Assembly (NCBI GenBank): GCA_951213105.1 | Contig: OX578140.1 | Span: 118,651,653-118,715,652, forward strand | Reading direction: 5' to 3' | Source: Amaurobius ferox | Lineage: Eukaryota; Arthropoda; Arachnida; Araneae; Amaurobiidae | DNA: 64,000 nt | In this document: positions 32,849 through 45,160 of the stretch, in pieces | Position numbering within the stretch: position 1 is the stretch's first letter | Layout of the letters: every line of letters begins with the position of its first letter | Made by a program: the position numbers and the translations under genes | The notes under the pieces: generated by a model | Seen by the model: the letters and a program-made list of their open reading frames with translations, nothing else | What the model was told of the DNA's origin: nothing | The model's database searches: none

Positions 32849-34610
32849 CAGTATAACCTCCAAAATCCGGACGTTTTCCAATTTTTCGTTTTTTTTTTTT
32901 CCCGGACTGACGAAGTCACGGATTTAAAAACAACAGGGTAAGATTATTTATTTTATACATAAGATTATTTATTTTACCGTATTTTCGGGTCGACTTTCCG
33001 AACCCGGAAATGAAACGAAAGTTTAGATGGACGACCGTAGATAGATAGACTCGTAGTTGGAGCGTGAATTGCGTTGTTAGCGTTAATCCCTCCTCCCCCT
33101 TATTCAAGTCACAAGTCCTGATGAATTACTTCACGTAAAATATTCATCGTTATTTAAATACAGAATTTTTATTATCAAAATTTCCTTTTCTCATTATTAA
33201 AAAAGACATTTTTCTGAAACAATGTAATTTTTAATATTAAACACTTTAAAATATTATCGTAACATGTTATCACAGATGTTCAATTAAATCTAAAAATCCC
33301 GAGAATTCATGTTAACGCTCACGGAAATTTATTTTGTTCGCTTCGTAGTATAAATTCCATTCTTCAATGTATTCTGTTTTGTCTTCAGAATCTCCTCCCC
33401 CTCCCGATACATATCTGACGATATTTTCGTTCTCGTCGAACGTGTCAGCTTGAAATCGACTGTATATTTTGCCTTTTTTGTTTAGAAAGCCATATTTACA
33501 TACTATAAATAGCAAATTAATAAGTAAATAATATCGTATCGCACAGAACTGAGCAACAAGGTCATTAACACACAGACCTCTCAAAGGGGTCGGCTAGTCG
33601 GCTGCGTTTACGATTAGGAACTAAGCAAATTCCTTTCTTCGCTTTCCCTGCCCCACCACGTTCAGGTGCTGCTGTAACCTAGTAATGACTCATCGTAATT
33701 TAGAAAAATCATTGAGAGGAGAGATATTTTTCTTCTTTTTTGGAAAAGATATTTATTTTATCTACTGCGATATTTTTTACATATTTGACTATTACTAATA
33801 AAGTTTTTACTTTTGTTAGTCATCAATCTTTTTAAACATAACATTATATAGATGCTAGATAATAAATAAAACTTTTAAGTTCTTACTTTTTGTTTTTCGT
33901 TCGTTAATAGCGAAAACGGTTTAAACACATTTACACCTTTAAATATATCGTTAAAAGTGCTAATCCTCGATCTTTATTAAATCTCGGCACTGCATTAAAT
34001 CTTCCGGCGCTTCATTAAATCTCGACAAAGCCGATATAACGGAAGTTTTGCACTTTGATGCTGATGCGCCTATCGTAAATAAATTGAATGATGGCGAAAT
34101 TCGCATTGTGATATTAAATAAAAAAAGATCGAAGTAGTGACGATAAATGTGGAGAAGAAAAAATACCCATTGATAATCTTATGCAAAAAATCGATCATGC
34201 AATAAAAGGTCTTGAACAAAGAAGCATTATAACCAGGCAGAAGTAATCTCCATCTACAGGATAAAGAAAGCTGCTTTCCCATAAACCAAAATTAATGAAA
34301 TAACAAATGTTAATTCAAATATTTAAACGAAATGATAAAATGAAATTTTAGCATTTCGTTTCGTTCACACATTCTAAATTATTAATATGTATATTTTTTC
34401 TTAGAAATTTCTTTTGCCCTATTTTTTAGATTAAATAATATGTTTTAATTGATTAACTTAACTTTTGCCATTATTTTTACTAAAAATAGTACTTTATAGT
34501 GTATTTAGTTAATATCAAATCTGAATTTTATTCAAATTCTATAATCCGGAAAAATCAAAAATCCAGAATCGGCAAAGTCCGGACGAGTCCGGATTTTCGA
34601 GGTTGTACTG
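32849..34610 (+). mobile_element. pogo/Tigger-like element, internally decayed, 1.76 kb
   Basis: The TIR CAGTATAACCTCCAAAATCC (left) versus the inverse of the right end, CAGTACAACCTCGAAAATCC, and both continue GGAC. TA flanks both sides (32847-32848, 34611-34612). A + strand coding remnant at about 34020-34250 reads DITEVLHFDADAPIVNKLND and PIDNLMQKIDHAIKGLEQRS, like the acidic C-terminal end of jerky/Tigger proteins. The catalytic part is missing. It lies just after the SNRK exon. Confidence 0.9.
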
Positions 34611-34612
34611 TA

Positions 34613-36165
34613 CATTGTGCTCTTACTAAAATATTTCTTATACCATGCTAAAATATAATTTTCTTTGAGAGAATTGTAGCTATCAGAACTGAAACATGAA
34701 ATTAAAAAAATTAGTAAGACAAATTTTCTACCATAAAAGTTGTAAGTTTTTTAAAAATAGTGTTAATTTTTTTTAAATAATATTTTTTGTTCTATTGTAA
34801 TGACTCAAAATAAAAATTGCAATCATTTTAATTTTTTGCTAGAGTAATCTCCCTGCAATTCACTTTTTAATTTTTAAAACTACTATATTTATTTATATGG
34901 TCTGACTCGCAAATATTTTTAGTCTTCTATATATACTGCTTAAGATGATGCTTTTAAAATGTACCTAGATTTTATCCCATATCAATTTATTGCTTCCTGT
35001 ACAGTTAAGTATATATTCATATAAAATTATTTCAATATATGGCTGTATATGATTTTTGAAGATACAATATTTTATGTATGCTTATTCAGGGTTCATAGCA
35101 CCCTAAAAGTATGTAAAGGTGCTTAACTTTTTTTTCACTCTTTATGAGGTTTTACATGCAGGTTTGTACATGGTTTTCCACTCCCTCAAAAATAAAAAGT
35201 TAAATGATAGATCTTTCAAAAGAATCATAATTACAGTTTGAATTCAATGCTAAATAAACGACACCAGGTCTTGTTTATAAGGTGAAACATACATGTTCAG
35301 AAAGTGATAAACTGATAATGGTTGTATATTTCATACTTAATATTGGCTTAAAATGTATTTTGTAATTTAAGATGCTTTTTGAGTCTTTAATTTTTACGAC
35401 TTAAAATGAGTATAAACTTTTTATTAAAATCTGCGAAATACAAATATCAATGTATCTTAGAATAATTCTGAAAATTGTTCAAATTTTAATTTTAATGTCA
35501 CATTCTTTGAAACAAAAATAAAACAAGATGTTAACTGAATTGCATGAAAGCTGCTGGGCCTGTCAGCTTAAACAAAGAATTACATGAAGTGACAGAATTC
35601 CATGCAACCAATATCAGGACCTGATACACCGTTCTATATGTGGAGTTTAGATTGCATTGGCTTATTGGAACTTCCCTGTGGATGTAGACATAAATATATT
35701 TTTTATTAAAAATTAATCATATTTACAAAATGTTATTATGCACTGCTCTTAAAATATTGCATGTTTTTATGTAAAAAGAAAAATATAATTATTATTTACA
35801 TTAAGTACTATTATCAAATCTGTTAACTGTTTATACCAAAATGAATGAGACACAATCTTTTAAGAGTTATCAAAAACCTTTCTCAAGATATTGGAAATTT
35901 GACTTTTCTACATAGAGCATAATATTTTTGAAACAAATCAAATGGAATTTAGTACAATTATTCGAATCAATTAGATGCTTATTACTTAAAATTATTTTCA
36001 GAATTTCTTTTTTTTTTTTTTCTTTAAGCATCATAGACATCATTTTTAGAACATTATATCATTCTTAGATATTGTTCATTTTGATCTAAAATGGAATAAA
36101 TCATAAATCACTAAATATGTTCATTATTAATAAATAAAATGCACTTTGTGTGAAGGATAAGGAAA
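34613..36165. other. Intronic AT-rich sequence, no gene seen
   Basis: A possible hAT-like start CAGGGTTCATAGCACCCTAA at 35087 has no matching inverse end that I could find. Otherwise featureless. Confidence 0.55.
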
Positions 36166-36755
36166 TTTTGAGCAATGAATATAAACACAAAAATGCAGCA
36201 TACAGCTAGATCCTCTTCATCAGTGCCAGAGAACTAACAAATGTGAAATTCAAAAGAGGAATGGATGCAAAAGGAGGAAACAGGGAGTGAGGTATATAGC
36301 CAAGACCTAGATTAAAAGAGAACTAATCAGAAAGCAGTATGAAGAAGTCCAGCCAATCGAAAATGAGAAGTAACACACAAAATTGGCATGCGCCAAAACA
36401 TAACAGGAATATCCCGACAAGAATGAATGGGAAGTCCAAACAAGAATGAAAGGGATCTAACAAAATGAAAAATAGGTTTAAACGACACATAAGAGCCCCA
36501 AAGAAATAGAACAACGAAAGTGGGAGAAAATTTTTTAATTTTCACAGTGCACTCCGCCCAACTGTGGGTAAAAATGGAGTACTGGACAAGTCATGAAATA
36601 AATTACTAGAATTTTTCTGAATATGAAAGTTTTCAAAGAAGTCAAGATCATAGTCCTGTGTTTTTTTTTACATAGTTTCATGTTCCTTCATATGAAATTT
36701 TAAAACACGTTTAGTTTAATAATATAAGAAAGACAAGAATAACCGCACTGGTAAG

Positions 36756-39192
36756 AAATATACTTATCCCCCGATTTACACAGCACTTGTTTTACACGAT
36801 TTCGCTTTTACACAGTTTATAAAATAACAGATTTAAAAAAATTGATAAAAATGCATATTCCGCTCCATATACGCCTATACAAAGATTTGATGACATTTTT
36901 TAATTTTATTCCTTTGGTAACATTGATGAAAACAACAGGGGATTCCCGGTGTCCCGTACAGGGAAATCCCCGTATGTATTTCACAACAGTAAAGCTATCT
37001 GGTTCATGCAAGTACATAGTGCAGAAACATTTTAGCAGTAAAGCTTATATTATTGTGCGTTTATCTTTTGAACTGATAAGTTTTCAACATTTATAGTTTT
37101 TCTTGCATCTTTATAGTTTGCGTAAATTTGTTAAGGTTCTATAATGTCAAAGGATTTGAAGAAAAATCAAATGAAAAGAAAAGTTATTTCTTTAGAAACT
37201 AAAATTCAAATATTAGACCGTCTACGTAATAGAGTAACGGATGTTGCTACATTTTACTCCATGAATGAAGTCACAATACGGACAATTAGAAAAAGTGTAG
37301 CAGCTAGAACTTGCAGCAGTATGAGTGCGACTTCATATGTTAGAGATGTTACAATGGAAAATATGGAAAAAGCCTTAGTGATATGGATAGAAGACCAAAC
37401 TCAAAAGCGAATCCCGATCGATACCAATGCTGTTACAAATAAAGCTTTGAAGATTTATCAATCACATCACTTAAGAATCAGTCGCCGTGGACTTCGTCCG
37501 ATGAAAAGAAGGTATCTTTTTCCGCAAGCCATGAGTGGTTCGCGAGATTCAAACAAAGACTTTCTTTACATAATCTGAGAATGAAAGGTGAAAGTGCATC
37601 TGCTGATTCAGATGCGGTACAACAATATCTGGCAAAACTTGCTGAAATCATTGCCGCTAACTCCTACGCTTCTGATCAGGTTTTCAATGCTGACGAGTCC
37701 GGATTATTCTGGAAAAAAATGCTGGAAAGAACCTCTTTATAACCAAAGATCACAAATCTGCTAGTGGTCATAAAGTAGTGAAAAGTCGTATAACAGTTCT
37801 TTTCTGTTGCAATGCATCTGGCGATTATATGCTGAAACCATTGGTGATTAACAAATCAAAATCACCACGAGCATTCAAAGGAATAAATATCAAAAACCTT
37901 CCCGTCTATTGGATGGCTAATAGAAAAGCAATGGTCACTGCCATAGCTTTCAATGAATGGTTCCATAACTTCTTTGTTCCAGATGTCAAAGATTATTTAA
38001 CTAAAAAGGGATTGCCTTTTAAGGCTCTTCTATTAATTGATAATGCACCAGGTCATCCTCCAGATTTACAACACGAAAATGTAAAAGTTGTTTTTTTACC
38101 AAAGAATACATATTTCTTATTACAGCCGTTAGATCAAGGGATAATTTCGACTTTTAAAGCATTGTACATCAAGCAAACTTTCAGGTATATCTTAGAACAA
38201 ATGGAGAATGATGAATCTCTTACTCTGATGGATGCTTGGAAGAAATTTACAATTTTAGATTGTGTTAAGCAAGTTGGACTGTTATACACTCAAATCAAAC
38301 GATCAACGCCTGCTGGAAAGCAATATGGTCGGATGTTGTTGAAAGTGGAAATGATAAATCATCAATAGAGCATGGATATTCTCAGATCACTGAGTTGGCC
38401 CATACTATAGGAGGAGAGGGTTTTGAAGATTTAGCTCAGGCAGATATTGAAGAAATAATGGCTGATGAAGAATTAAATGAAGATGATATAATTAACATGA
38501 TTCGTGAAACAAACAAACATTTATGAAGACAATGATTCTGATGAAGAGCAATCTGAACCAGTTGCGTTCAAAGCAAGAATCATAAGCGTAGGACTTGATT
38601 TGGGAAGAAAATTGGGCAACCATTTCTTACAATATGACACAAATGTTGATCGAGCTCTCCGATTCCAGCGAGACCTCCGTAAATGCTTAAATCAATATAA
38701 AGAGGTCTATAAAGATTTGGCAAAAAAACCTACTCAATTGTTAATTACCGATTTCATGACAAAGTCTTGTCAACCCGAGATCTTGCCTAATTCGTCAACC
38801 ATTGAGCCAGAATCGCATCAAGAAAGCTCAAGTGATGAAAGTGACATCATACCTATTAGAAAGAAAAGACTGATAGCATGAAAGTGATGACAGTGATTAA
38901 ACTTATAATTAATTTTTAAGGGTCTTTTTGTTTTTTTGTTCTTTGTTCCTAATGTAAAATAAATTAAATATGTTATATTACTACATTCATATGTTTGTTG
39001 TTTTATAAACTAAGTATAATTTAAGTTTTCTAAGATGTCTTACTTTTGTTTTACTTAAATAAATGACTGAATCATGTACATTTTGGGGTTATTTTCGTTT
39101 TACACGATTTTACTTAGCAAAATCCATGATTTCAATTTACAGGGTTTTGTGCAGAACCTATCTTCCGTGTAAATCCGGGGACAGGTGTACTG
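36756..39192 (+). mobile_element. Tigger/pogo-like element, second family, 2.44 kb
   Basis: The right end (inward) CAGTACACCTGTCCCCGGAT, then TTACACGG, is clear. The left end is a decayed match, AAATATACTTATCCCCCGAT then TTACACAG. TA follows the right end (39193-39194). It carries the + strand transposase at 37144-38881. It is inserted in a Penelope-like copy. Confidence 0.85.
37144..38881 (+). pseudogene. Tigger/jerky-type transposase, three frames
   Basis: 37144-37540: MSKDLKKNQMKRKVISLETK, psq-type HTH (ILDRLRNRVTDVATFYSMNE), CENP-B HTH (VTMENMEKALVIWIEDQTQK, IPIDTNAVTNKALKIYQ). A frameshift follows near 37540. Then SADSDAVQQYLAKLAEIIAA and QVFNADESGLFWKKM (first catalytic Asp). 37778-38368: MKSRITVLFCCNASGDYMLK, LLLIDNAPGHPPD (second Asp), FLPKNTYFLLQPLDQGIIST (DDE_1 signature). 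The third acidic position may be the Asp of FTILDCVKQ. 38504-38881 is an acidic C-terminus. At least two frame breaks are present. The catalytic residues seen remain intact. Confidence 0.92.
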
Positions 39193-39744
39193 TAAATACC
39201 CCAACTATTAGAAATTTCTAAAGGATATTTAAGATTAGAAAATCTGAGTTTATTAGAAAGTTGAAACTCAATATTGAATATGAATTTTTTAAGAATTTTA
39301 ACAATCTGCTGACTGTTTTTTGGGCAAATGATAAAATGATAGTGTTATTGAAATCTTTTTCAGAAGTCAGTTTGGAAGATGGTTTAGAAAAAGTTTTAAT
39401 TGCACAATCAACAATACTAAGGGAGAAACCATGATCGACAGCAACAGCTTTTAAATAATTTATCTCAGAATTGAGCATATCTTTAGAACAAACATTCAAA
39501 GCACAATGGACAATCATATTAAAAAAAGCAATTTTCTTGTTGGGTGGATAACAGGAATTTTTATGTGAAGGTAAGATAAAAAAGCTCTTGAAATTCAAAG
39601 GAATGGAATTCATACAATCGGTTCTGGAGACATGACAGTGTACCCTTCACATGGGCCTTGGTAAGCAATGACTTGACATTAAAGGAAACCATAGTCAAAC
39701 CACGAAAGTTTAAATTACAAATTTTCTTCACAAATTGGGCAGAA

Positions 39745-39895
39745 TTTTGACAGGTATGAATATTATTACTAAATATAGGAGAGAACCTAGAAACTAAAGC
39801 AATAGTACTAGTTACGTAGTCAAGTTAGTTTCTTAGCCAAGCATTTAGTTTCCGGACTCTCCTCTAGTTAATAATATTCATACCTGCCAAAATTC
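39745..39895. repeat. Inverted junction between the two Penelope-like copies
   Basis: GACAGGTATGAATATTATTA (39751 region) and its inverse AATAATATTCATACCTGCC (39870-39890) mark head-to-head 5' ends about 60-100 bp apart. The intervening DNA is unrelated. Confidence 0.8.
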
Positions 39896-41090
39896 TGCCT
39901 AATTTGTGAAGAAGATTCATAATTTAAACTCTCATGATTTGACTATGGTCTCCTTTGATGTTAAGTCGTTATTTTCCAAGGTCCCTGTTAAGGGTGCATT
40001 ATCCTATCTTGGAAAATGATTGTATGAATTCCATTTCTTTGAATTTGAAATTGATGTGCTTGTTTCTCTTACCAGCACTTGCTTATCGCAAAATTATTTT
40101 GTATTTCATAATAAATTCTACAGTATGTCTAATGGCTTGACTGTGGGTAATCCACTCAGTCCTATTCTCTGTGACATCTGTATGCATTATTTTGAAGTTA
40201 ATCTTTTTGAAATTATCCTGTTTGTTTTTTATACTTATGTTGATGACAGTTTTGCTCTTCAGGAACACATTTTTAATGATATCGATGATATTTTAGATAC
40301 TTTTCATTGATCTTTACCTATGAAATGGAAAAGAATAATCGTTTTTGGATGTCTTAGTTGGTTATCTGCAACGATGGTGAATTTCTCACTATGGTCTCTC
40401 TACCTCCATTAAAAATTCCTGCATTCCGCCCAATCAGAAAATTGCTGCTTTCAATAATGTTTGTTCTACTATTGATCTACTCAATTCTGAGATCAATTAT
40501 TTAAAAGCTATTGCTGCCAATCATGGTTTCTTTCCTAGCTAGCATTGTTGATTGTGCAATTAAAAAAATTTCTAAACCTTCCTCCAAACTGTGTTCTGAT
40601 AAAAATTTAACACTACCATTTTACCATTTTTCCAAAAATTAGTCAGCAGATTACTAAAATCCTTAAATTCAAATTCAAAGTTGCATTTAACCCTTGTAAT
40701 AAACTCAGATGTCTCTAATCTTAAAGTTCCTTTAGAAATTTCAGATGGTTGGGCATTACAGTAATACTTGCCAGTATGATTTTTCTTATATTGCTATTGG
40801 TCAAACTAAACATGGTTTAACATTTCATATTAAGGAACATGAAAACTATGTCAAAAAACATGAATTTAGTAAATCTTCAATTGCCTAGCATTGCTATCAG
40901 TTTGACCATTTCTTTGAGTTTTCTTCAGCAAGGATCATACAAAAATGCACAACAATTTATGATCTTCACTTCTTTGAATCCTTCCACTTTCAGAAAAATT
41001 CTGGTATGTGTGTGGATTGTGTTGGTTTCCTTAATTAGTAGCAGCTACTGCACATTGATCCATACTGATTAATAAAGTATATACTTATTT
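39850..41090 (+). mobile_element. Penelope-like element, + copy, 5'-truncated
   Basis: The coding frame shows DLTMVSFDVKSLFSKVPVKG (39935 region), GLTVGNPLSPILCDICMHYF (40135) and FYTYVDDSFAL (40230), the RT palm motifs in Penelope style, then LLNSEINYLKAIAANHGF. Near 40790, YIGQTKHGLTFHIKEHENYV, KKHEFSKSSIA, HFFEFSSARIIQKCTT and YDLHFFESFHFQKNS follow: a GIY-YIG-type endonuclease domain with the conserved Glu-Ser end. Frames shift several times. It ends about 50 bp before the last SNRK exon, with AATAAAGTATATAC near 41070. Confidence 0.85.
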
Positions 41091-41139
41091 ATTTTCTCTT
41101 CTGTCAGACTTATTTTGTCTTTTTTATTATTTTTATTAG

Positions 41140-42583
41140 TGTGTCCTCTGCTGTTCCTTCACCTGCTCAAGAGAAGCCTAATGCATCTGTAGAAGGATTG
41201 CTTTCTCCTTGTCTCCCGTCCAAATCTCTGCAAGTGCATGATTATTCCCGATTAGAATTGCCAGATATGTCATGTCGTTTTTCTAATGAAAGTTATTCTA
41301 CTGCGCCTAATGTCCCCCTGCAAAGAAAGTGCAGCATTGTCAGAGAAGAGGATGATGCTTGTAGCACAGCTAGTGGTGCTTCTTCACCTGCTAAATCACC
41401 ATCTAATGATAGTAAAACACTGAAAGAACAGCTTGCTAAACTAGAAGAAGATAGAAGTGAAATATCTGAACACAGTATTCATTTAGAGGAAAAGAATGAC
41501 TCTCCATCTAGGCCATCTTTTTCTCTTCCAGTGTCTAATTACACAAATTTATGTTCTGTTGACAAAGGATCAAAAGTGATAGAAAGTAACTCTAGACACA
41601 AAAATTCTGCCTTCAACCGCAGACTCCATTCTGTGCAAAGTTCCCCTCAGTTACCCTTAAATGAAAAAATTGATGAAAAAGACAATACTGAAAGATCTCT
41701 GCGATTAGCTACTGCACGGAAGAAATATGTTGGTAAACTGCAAACTCGCAGTTCTGTTATTTCCCATGTCATGATGAAAATGATGGAACAGCATCATAAG
41801 GGAGAAAAGCAAACAAAAATGTGTAATATAAGTGCTGAATCGAGTGAGGTGGAATCTGAAATGTTTATTGAAGATGGAAGTGCAAATAGTCTAGCTGATG
41901 GAAAGTTGAAAACACCTCATTTTATTGTTAAAACTGAACCTATGTTAGCCAAAGAAAGTAATAGCTCTATATTTAATAATAGTGAGAGTGATCATAAAAA
42001 TCAACAAAGTAAAAAAGCTTCTTTTGCACATTCTGTATTTTCAACAGAAAGTACAGATAGTTTAGACTTTTTATCTGAAGATCAGCCTCGCCTAATGAAT
42101 TCAATCAGCTGTGGAGATCTTTCTGGTGATACCGGTCACTTTGTTACACAGGACAGATTAATTGTTAGATCTGACAGCATTTCTCTTACAGAAATTCCTC
42201 AGTTATCATCTGATGACCTTCCAGAAGAAAAAACTCACCACAAAACCCCTGTAGATAGTACATTAAATAGGTATACTATAGGAAATAGTTTAAGTTTGAA
42301 CAGTGGCCTTAGTTCTTTGCAAAGGCATAAATTAAATCTCAAAGGAAGTCTTCATTCTTCCCAACCAGATAAAATATCTGATAAAAATGGACGTGTGTCA
42401 ACACTTGGACGAATTGTTAATTCTGGTAGTCGCTCTGGCAATAGGCAAAGACTTGACATTAATCAGAATGGCTGGCGAAAAAATGAAAGAAAGAGAGATA
42501 TATCTGGAAGTGGGAAAAGTCGGGGGAGTCAGCAGGCTGTTGTTGATATGAAGTTAGCTTCTAAGTGTTGCATGCTGTGTTAA
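41140..42583 (+). CDS. SNRK: SNRK-type kinase, terminal exon (C-terminal regulatory region)
   Basis: The acceptor ttattag ends at 41139. The first T completes Ser, giving SVSSAVPSPAQEKPN, then an open frame of 480 codons to TAA at 42581-42583. The sequence is Ser-, Lys- and Glu-rich and mostly low complexity, with clusters of SP sites (SGASSPAKSPSND, SSPQLPLNEK) and basic patches (RSLRLATARKKYVGKLQTRS; NERKRDISGSGKSRGS). It is probably largely disordered. The end is KLASKCCMLC. The long serine-rich tail after the UBA is typical of SNRK, and vertebrate SNRK, as I recall, also ends in a Cys-Cys-containing tail. It is the only long intact host ORF in the window. No Met start is needed because it is spliced in. 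Confidence 0.92.
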
Positions 42584-42603
42584 CAAATGTTTATCTTGTT
42601 AAA

Positions 42604-42677
42604 AATAAACTTTAAAATAAGTTACTCTCTGTTAAAGTCTTCCGTGAGAGTTCTTTAATATCCTTATCATTAATAAA
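42604..42677 (+). promoter_or_regulatory. Candidate poly(A) signals of SNRK
   Basis: AATAAA at 42604-42609, 21 bp after the stop, and AATAAA at 42672-42677. The second gives a more usual 3' UTR length. Transcript data would decide. Confidence 0.55.
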
Positions 42678-42891
42678 ATGTCCTATAATCAGTAAGTTAA
42701 CCAGAAAAGCTCAAAATGGTGATCTGCCAACATATTAGTGCATATTTATTACAATATAAAAAATTTCATATGAGGATTCAAAAGTATATTGTTAAACAAG
42801 AAAAGCTCAAAATTTCACTTCATCTGATTTGTTTTCTTTTCATTAATTTATATGTTATTCATAATCACTTAGAAGTTTTATTTATAGTTAG

Positions 42892-42893
<2 letters not shown>

Positions 42894-42964
<71 letters not shown>

Positions 42965-42972
42965 CATACATA
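42894..42972. repeat. (TA)n / (CATA)n microsatellite
   Basis: About 60 bp of TA followed by CATACATACATA. The small ORF crossing it is a repeat artefact. Confidence 0.95.
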
Positions 42973-43780
42973 TGTGTGTTCAATTTAGGAGACACCCTTG
43001 TGATTGTTATTGTGTCTAAATGTTTTCATTTTATGCAAAATATGTTTTTTATGAAATGTTGTTTTTAATTGTATTATTCTAGTAAATTTATTACTTAGAA
43101 TTTCTAATATAATTATAGAAATTGAAAAGTAAATTATTAATCCTATTAACTCAATGCATCAAGAATACTAAATATATTTATTTTAGACTTTCAAAGCCCC
43201 TTGATTACTTAATTAACTTGTAAATTGGCTGCATCATAGTTTTAATAATTATTTAAGAAATAAATCAGCTTACTGCTGTACCAAAATACATGTTATCCTT
43301 TTCTACATGCATTACATAGTTTCTCCCAAGCACTACCCTTCATTGAAAGAAATACAAATTATATATATATTATTTTTATTGTAGTATCACCACATTTAAG
43401 GTACATTCTGTGACTAATGTTAGAAACAAAAGTGAATATAGAATCTTCAAATTTACCTAACGATCCACCTAACACTTAAAAACATCTGAAAGCTGTAAAG
43501 TCCCTGAATACACTGTAATAATCTAAAAGTGTTCCAGCTGAGCAGTTATTCTTAAATGCAAAATCATGCTAACTAACGAAAATTAGTATGGAACTTTAAA
43601 TAGAACACAAATAAACTGATAGATTTAGTTTTCAAAAGATTAACAAATTTAACATTTGATTACATTTGATGACACACAAAGATTAACATTTTCAAAAGAT
43701 TTTAATTAAATTTCACTTTTAAAATAAACAAATTAAGTACTTTTACATTTCGTTCAACAATAAATTTCAGCAATTTAAAT
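42973..43780. other. Downstream intergenic AT-rich sequence
   Basis: No coding, RNA or repeat structure recognised. Confidence 0.55.
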
Positions 43781-43782
43781 AA

Positions 43783-44480
43783 CTAGGGGACTCCGCCCTC
43801 TGCTCGCTACGCTTCGCCAACCCCGTCGGGCAGCTGCACCTTCTACTCTCAGAGTTCGCTTCGCATCCATCTTTTCTAAAAATTCTACTTTCAAAAGTTC
43901 CCTTTTTCTATCCCCACCTATTTTCCGCAGGAAGTAAAAGCAGAGATTTTTCCCAGCCCAGGGGAAAACTAAATTTCTTGATCCAGAGCTCGCTAGCAAT
44001 TTCAAGCCAGACTGAAGTTTTAATCGGTAAACGGTTTATTTCATCATGTTACCCTATTATTTCTCTATAAATGTACCAATTTCATATTTTTGTATGCTAT
44101 AATTTTTGCTTACGTGACGGAGAAATCACTGAACATGCAGATACGAAAGAAAATTTTTCACTTCAGAAGTGCATAAAAAGTAAAATATCTCATAAACTAC
44201 ATCAAAATTTTAAAAAAAGGGCTCCGTCCTGCGAAAATTCATGGTCTTGCTATTGTTAGTCTATCGAGGACACGAACTCGCAGCTCAAATATTATGACTT
44301 TGACATTAAATATTTCTTGAACTACATTATAGAAAAATGGTTTATTTCAGCATGTTCCCCAAAACTTTCTCTACACATGTACCAAATGTTATATATATTT
44401 TTTTATATGCTATAGTTTTTGCAGTACAAAGCCGAGAAATTCATCAAACAGTGGTGGCGGTGTCAATTACTTTCTTTTAA
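43783..44480. repeat. Dispersed repeat with 'CTAGGGGACTCCGCCC' start, copy 1
   Basis: It begins CTAGGGGACTCCGCCCTCTG, CTCGCTACGCTTCGCC, then continues with AGAAAATTTTTCACTTCAGA, AGTGCATAAAAAG, GGGCTCCGTCCTGCGAAAA, CTCAGCTCAAATATT and TCTCTACACATGTACC, all of which recur in order in 62285-63920. Possibly Helitron-like, but no diagnostic ends were verified. Confidence 0.72.
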
Positions 44481-45160
44481 TACAGAGAGAAAGGCTGAAA
44501 GTTTAGTGAATTACAAAAATGTTAGAATTATAAAAAGTTAAAATTATTAAAATATTAAGAAGGCAAATTAAAATTAACTAATTAACATTAACCAGATATT
44601 AATTAAACCAGGCTCAAGAGATTTAGTGTATAAGTTGAGGAGTGATACTCTTACGAAAAAAACCCAAACATTATTAAGTTAACAATTATATATTAAAAAA
44701 CAACAGCAGAGATTTGGAAAAATTCCAACTGTAAAAATCCATCTCAAGCAGAATGTTTCAACCAGGTACAAATGATCATCACACATAGAAATTAAATTCT
44801 CTTTACTCCAAAGTATTGGAAACTTACTCCAAAGCAATGGTTACTTCCCTCAACTGAACAGAATACATGACATATAGGCATTATAAATGGGATCTGGGCT
44901 TTCCTCTGGAGCCCAGGCCTTCCCACTTAAGTGATGTTCATCCCTTCCTATGGACAGTCCTCATTGAGATTGGATCCATGAAAGGCACATACAATCAGCT
45001 TTGTATATTTTATTCTAATCAGCAGAAAGAAAGGCTCAAACATCCAGTTTTATAGTTTCAGAAGCTGTTGCCAGATATATATAATCCTTCAATAAACTAT
45101 AAAAGAATTTATGACCGATGATTTTAATAATAATGTTAGCCAATCAAAAACATTGACAGT
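44480..45160. other. Intergenic sequence, no gene seen
   Basis: A 9-bp word GAAAGGCT recurs (44488, 45029). No other structure seen. Confidence 0.5.

Larger units (their letters stand above)
36170..39850 (-). mobile_element. Penelope-like element, inverted copy, split by a Tigger insertion
   Basis: Read on the minus strand from 39850. The RT end is at 39720-39181 (MVSFNVKSLLTK-like start, NSEINYLKAVAVDHGFSLSI, SNLKYPLEIS). The sequence is broken by the Tigger element at 36756-39192 and resumes at 36755 (ACCAGT...TTATATTATTAAACTAAACG, FHMKEHE, DLDFFENFHIQKNSS), corresponding to the GIY-YIG endonuclease region of the + copy. About 450 bp of probable 3' untranslated sequence follow to 36170. 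The match across the gap to the + copy at 40740-40990 is what shows the split. Confidence 0.8.

Noticed and set aside
33312..33584. 90-residue minus-strand frame inside the pogo-like element
   Set aside because: No recognised domain. The transposase remnant in this element is on the + strand.
35087..35110. hAT left end CAGGGTTCATAGC
   Set aside because: No inverse terminus or 8-bp duplication could be located within a few kb.
36200..36240. Hammerhead ribozyme in the Penelope-like element (minus-strand CTGATGAAGAGGATC)
   Set aside because: The CTGATGA box is present but no matching GAAA box or closing stems were found downstream.
41141..42583. A separate gene starting at 41141
   Set aside because: The first codon is GTG, a good 3' splice site lies directly before it, and phase and content fit the SNRK terminal exon.
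42716..42988. 90-residue frame after the SNRK stop
   Set aside because: Half of it is translated TA microsatellite (IYIYIY).
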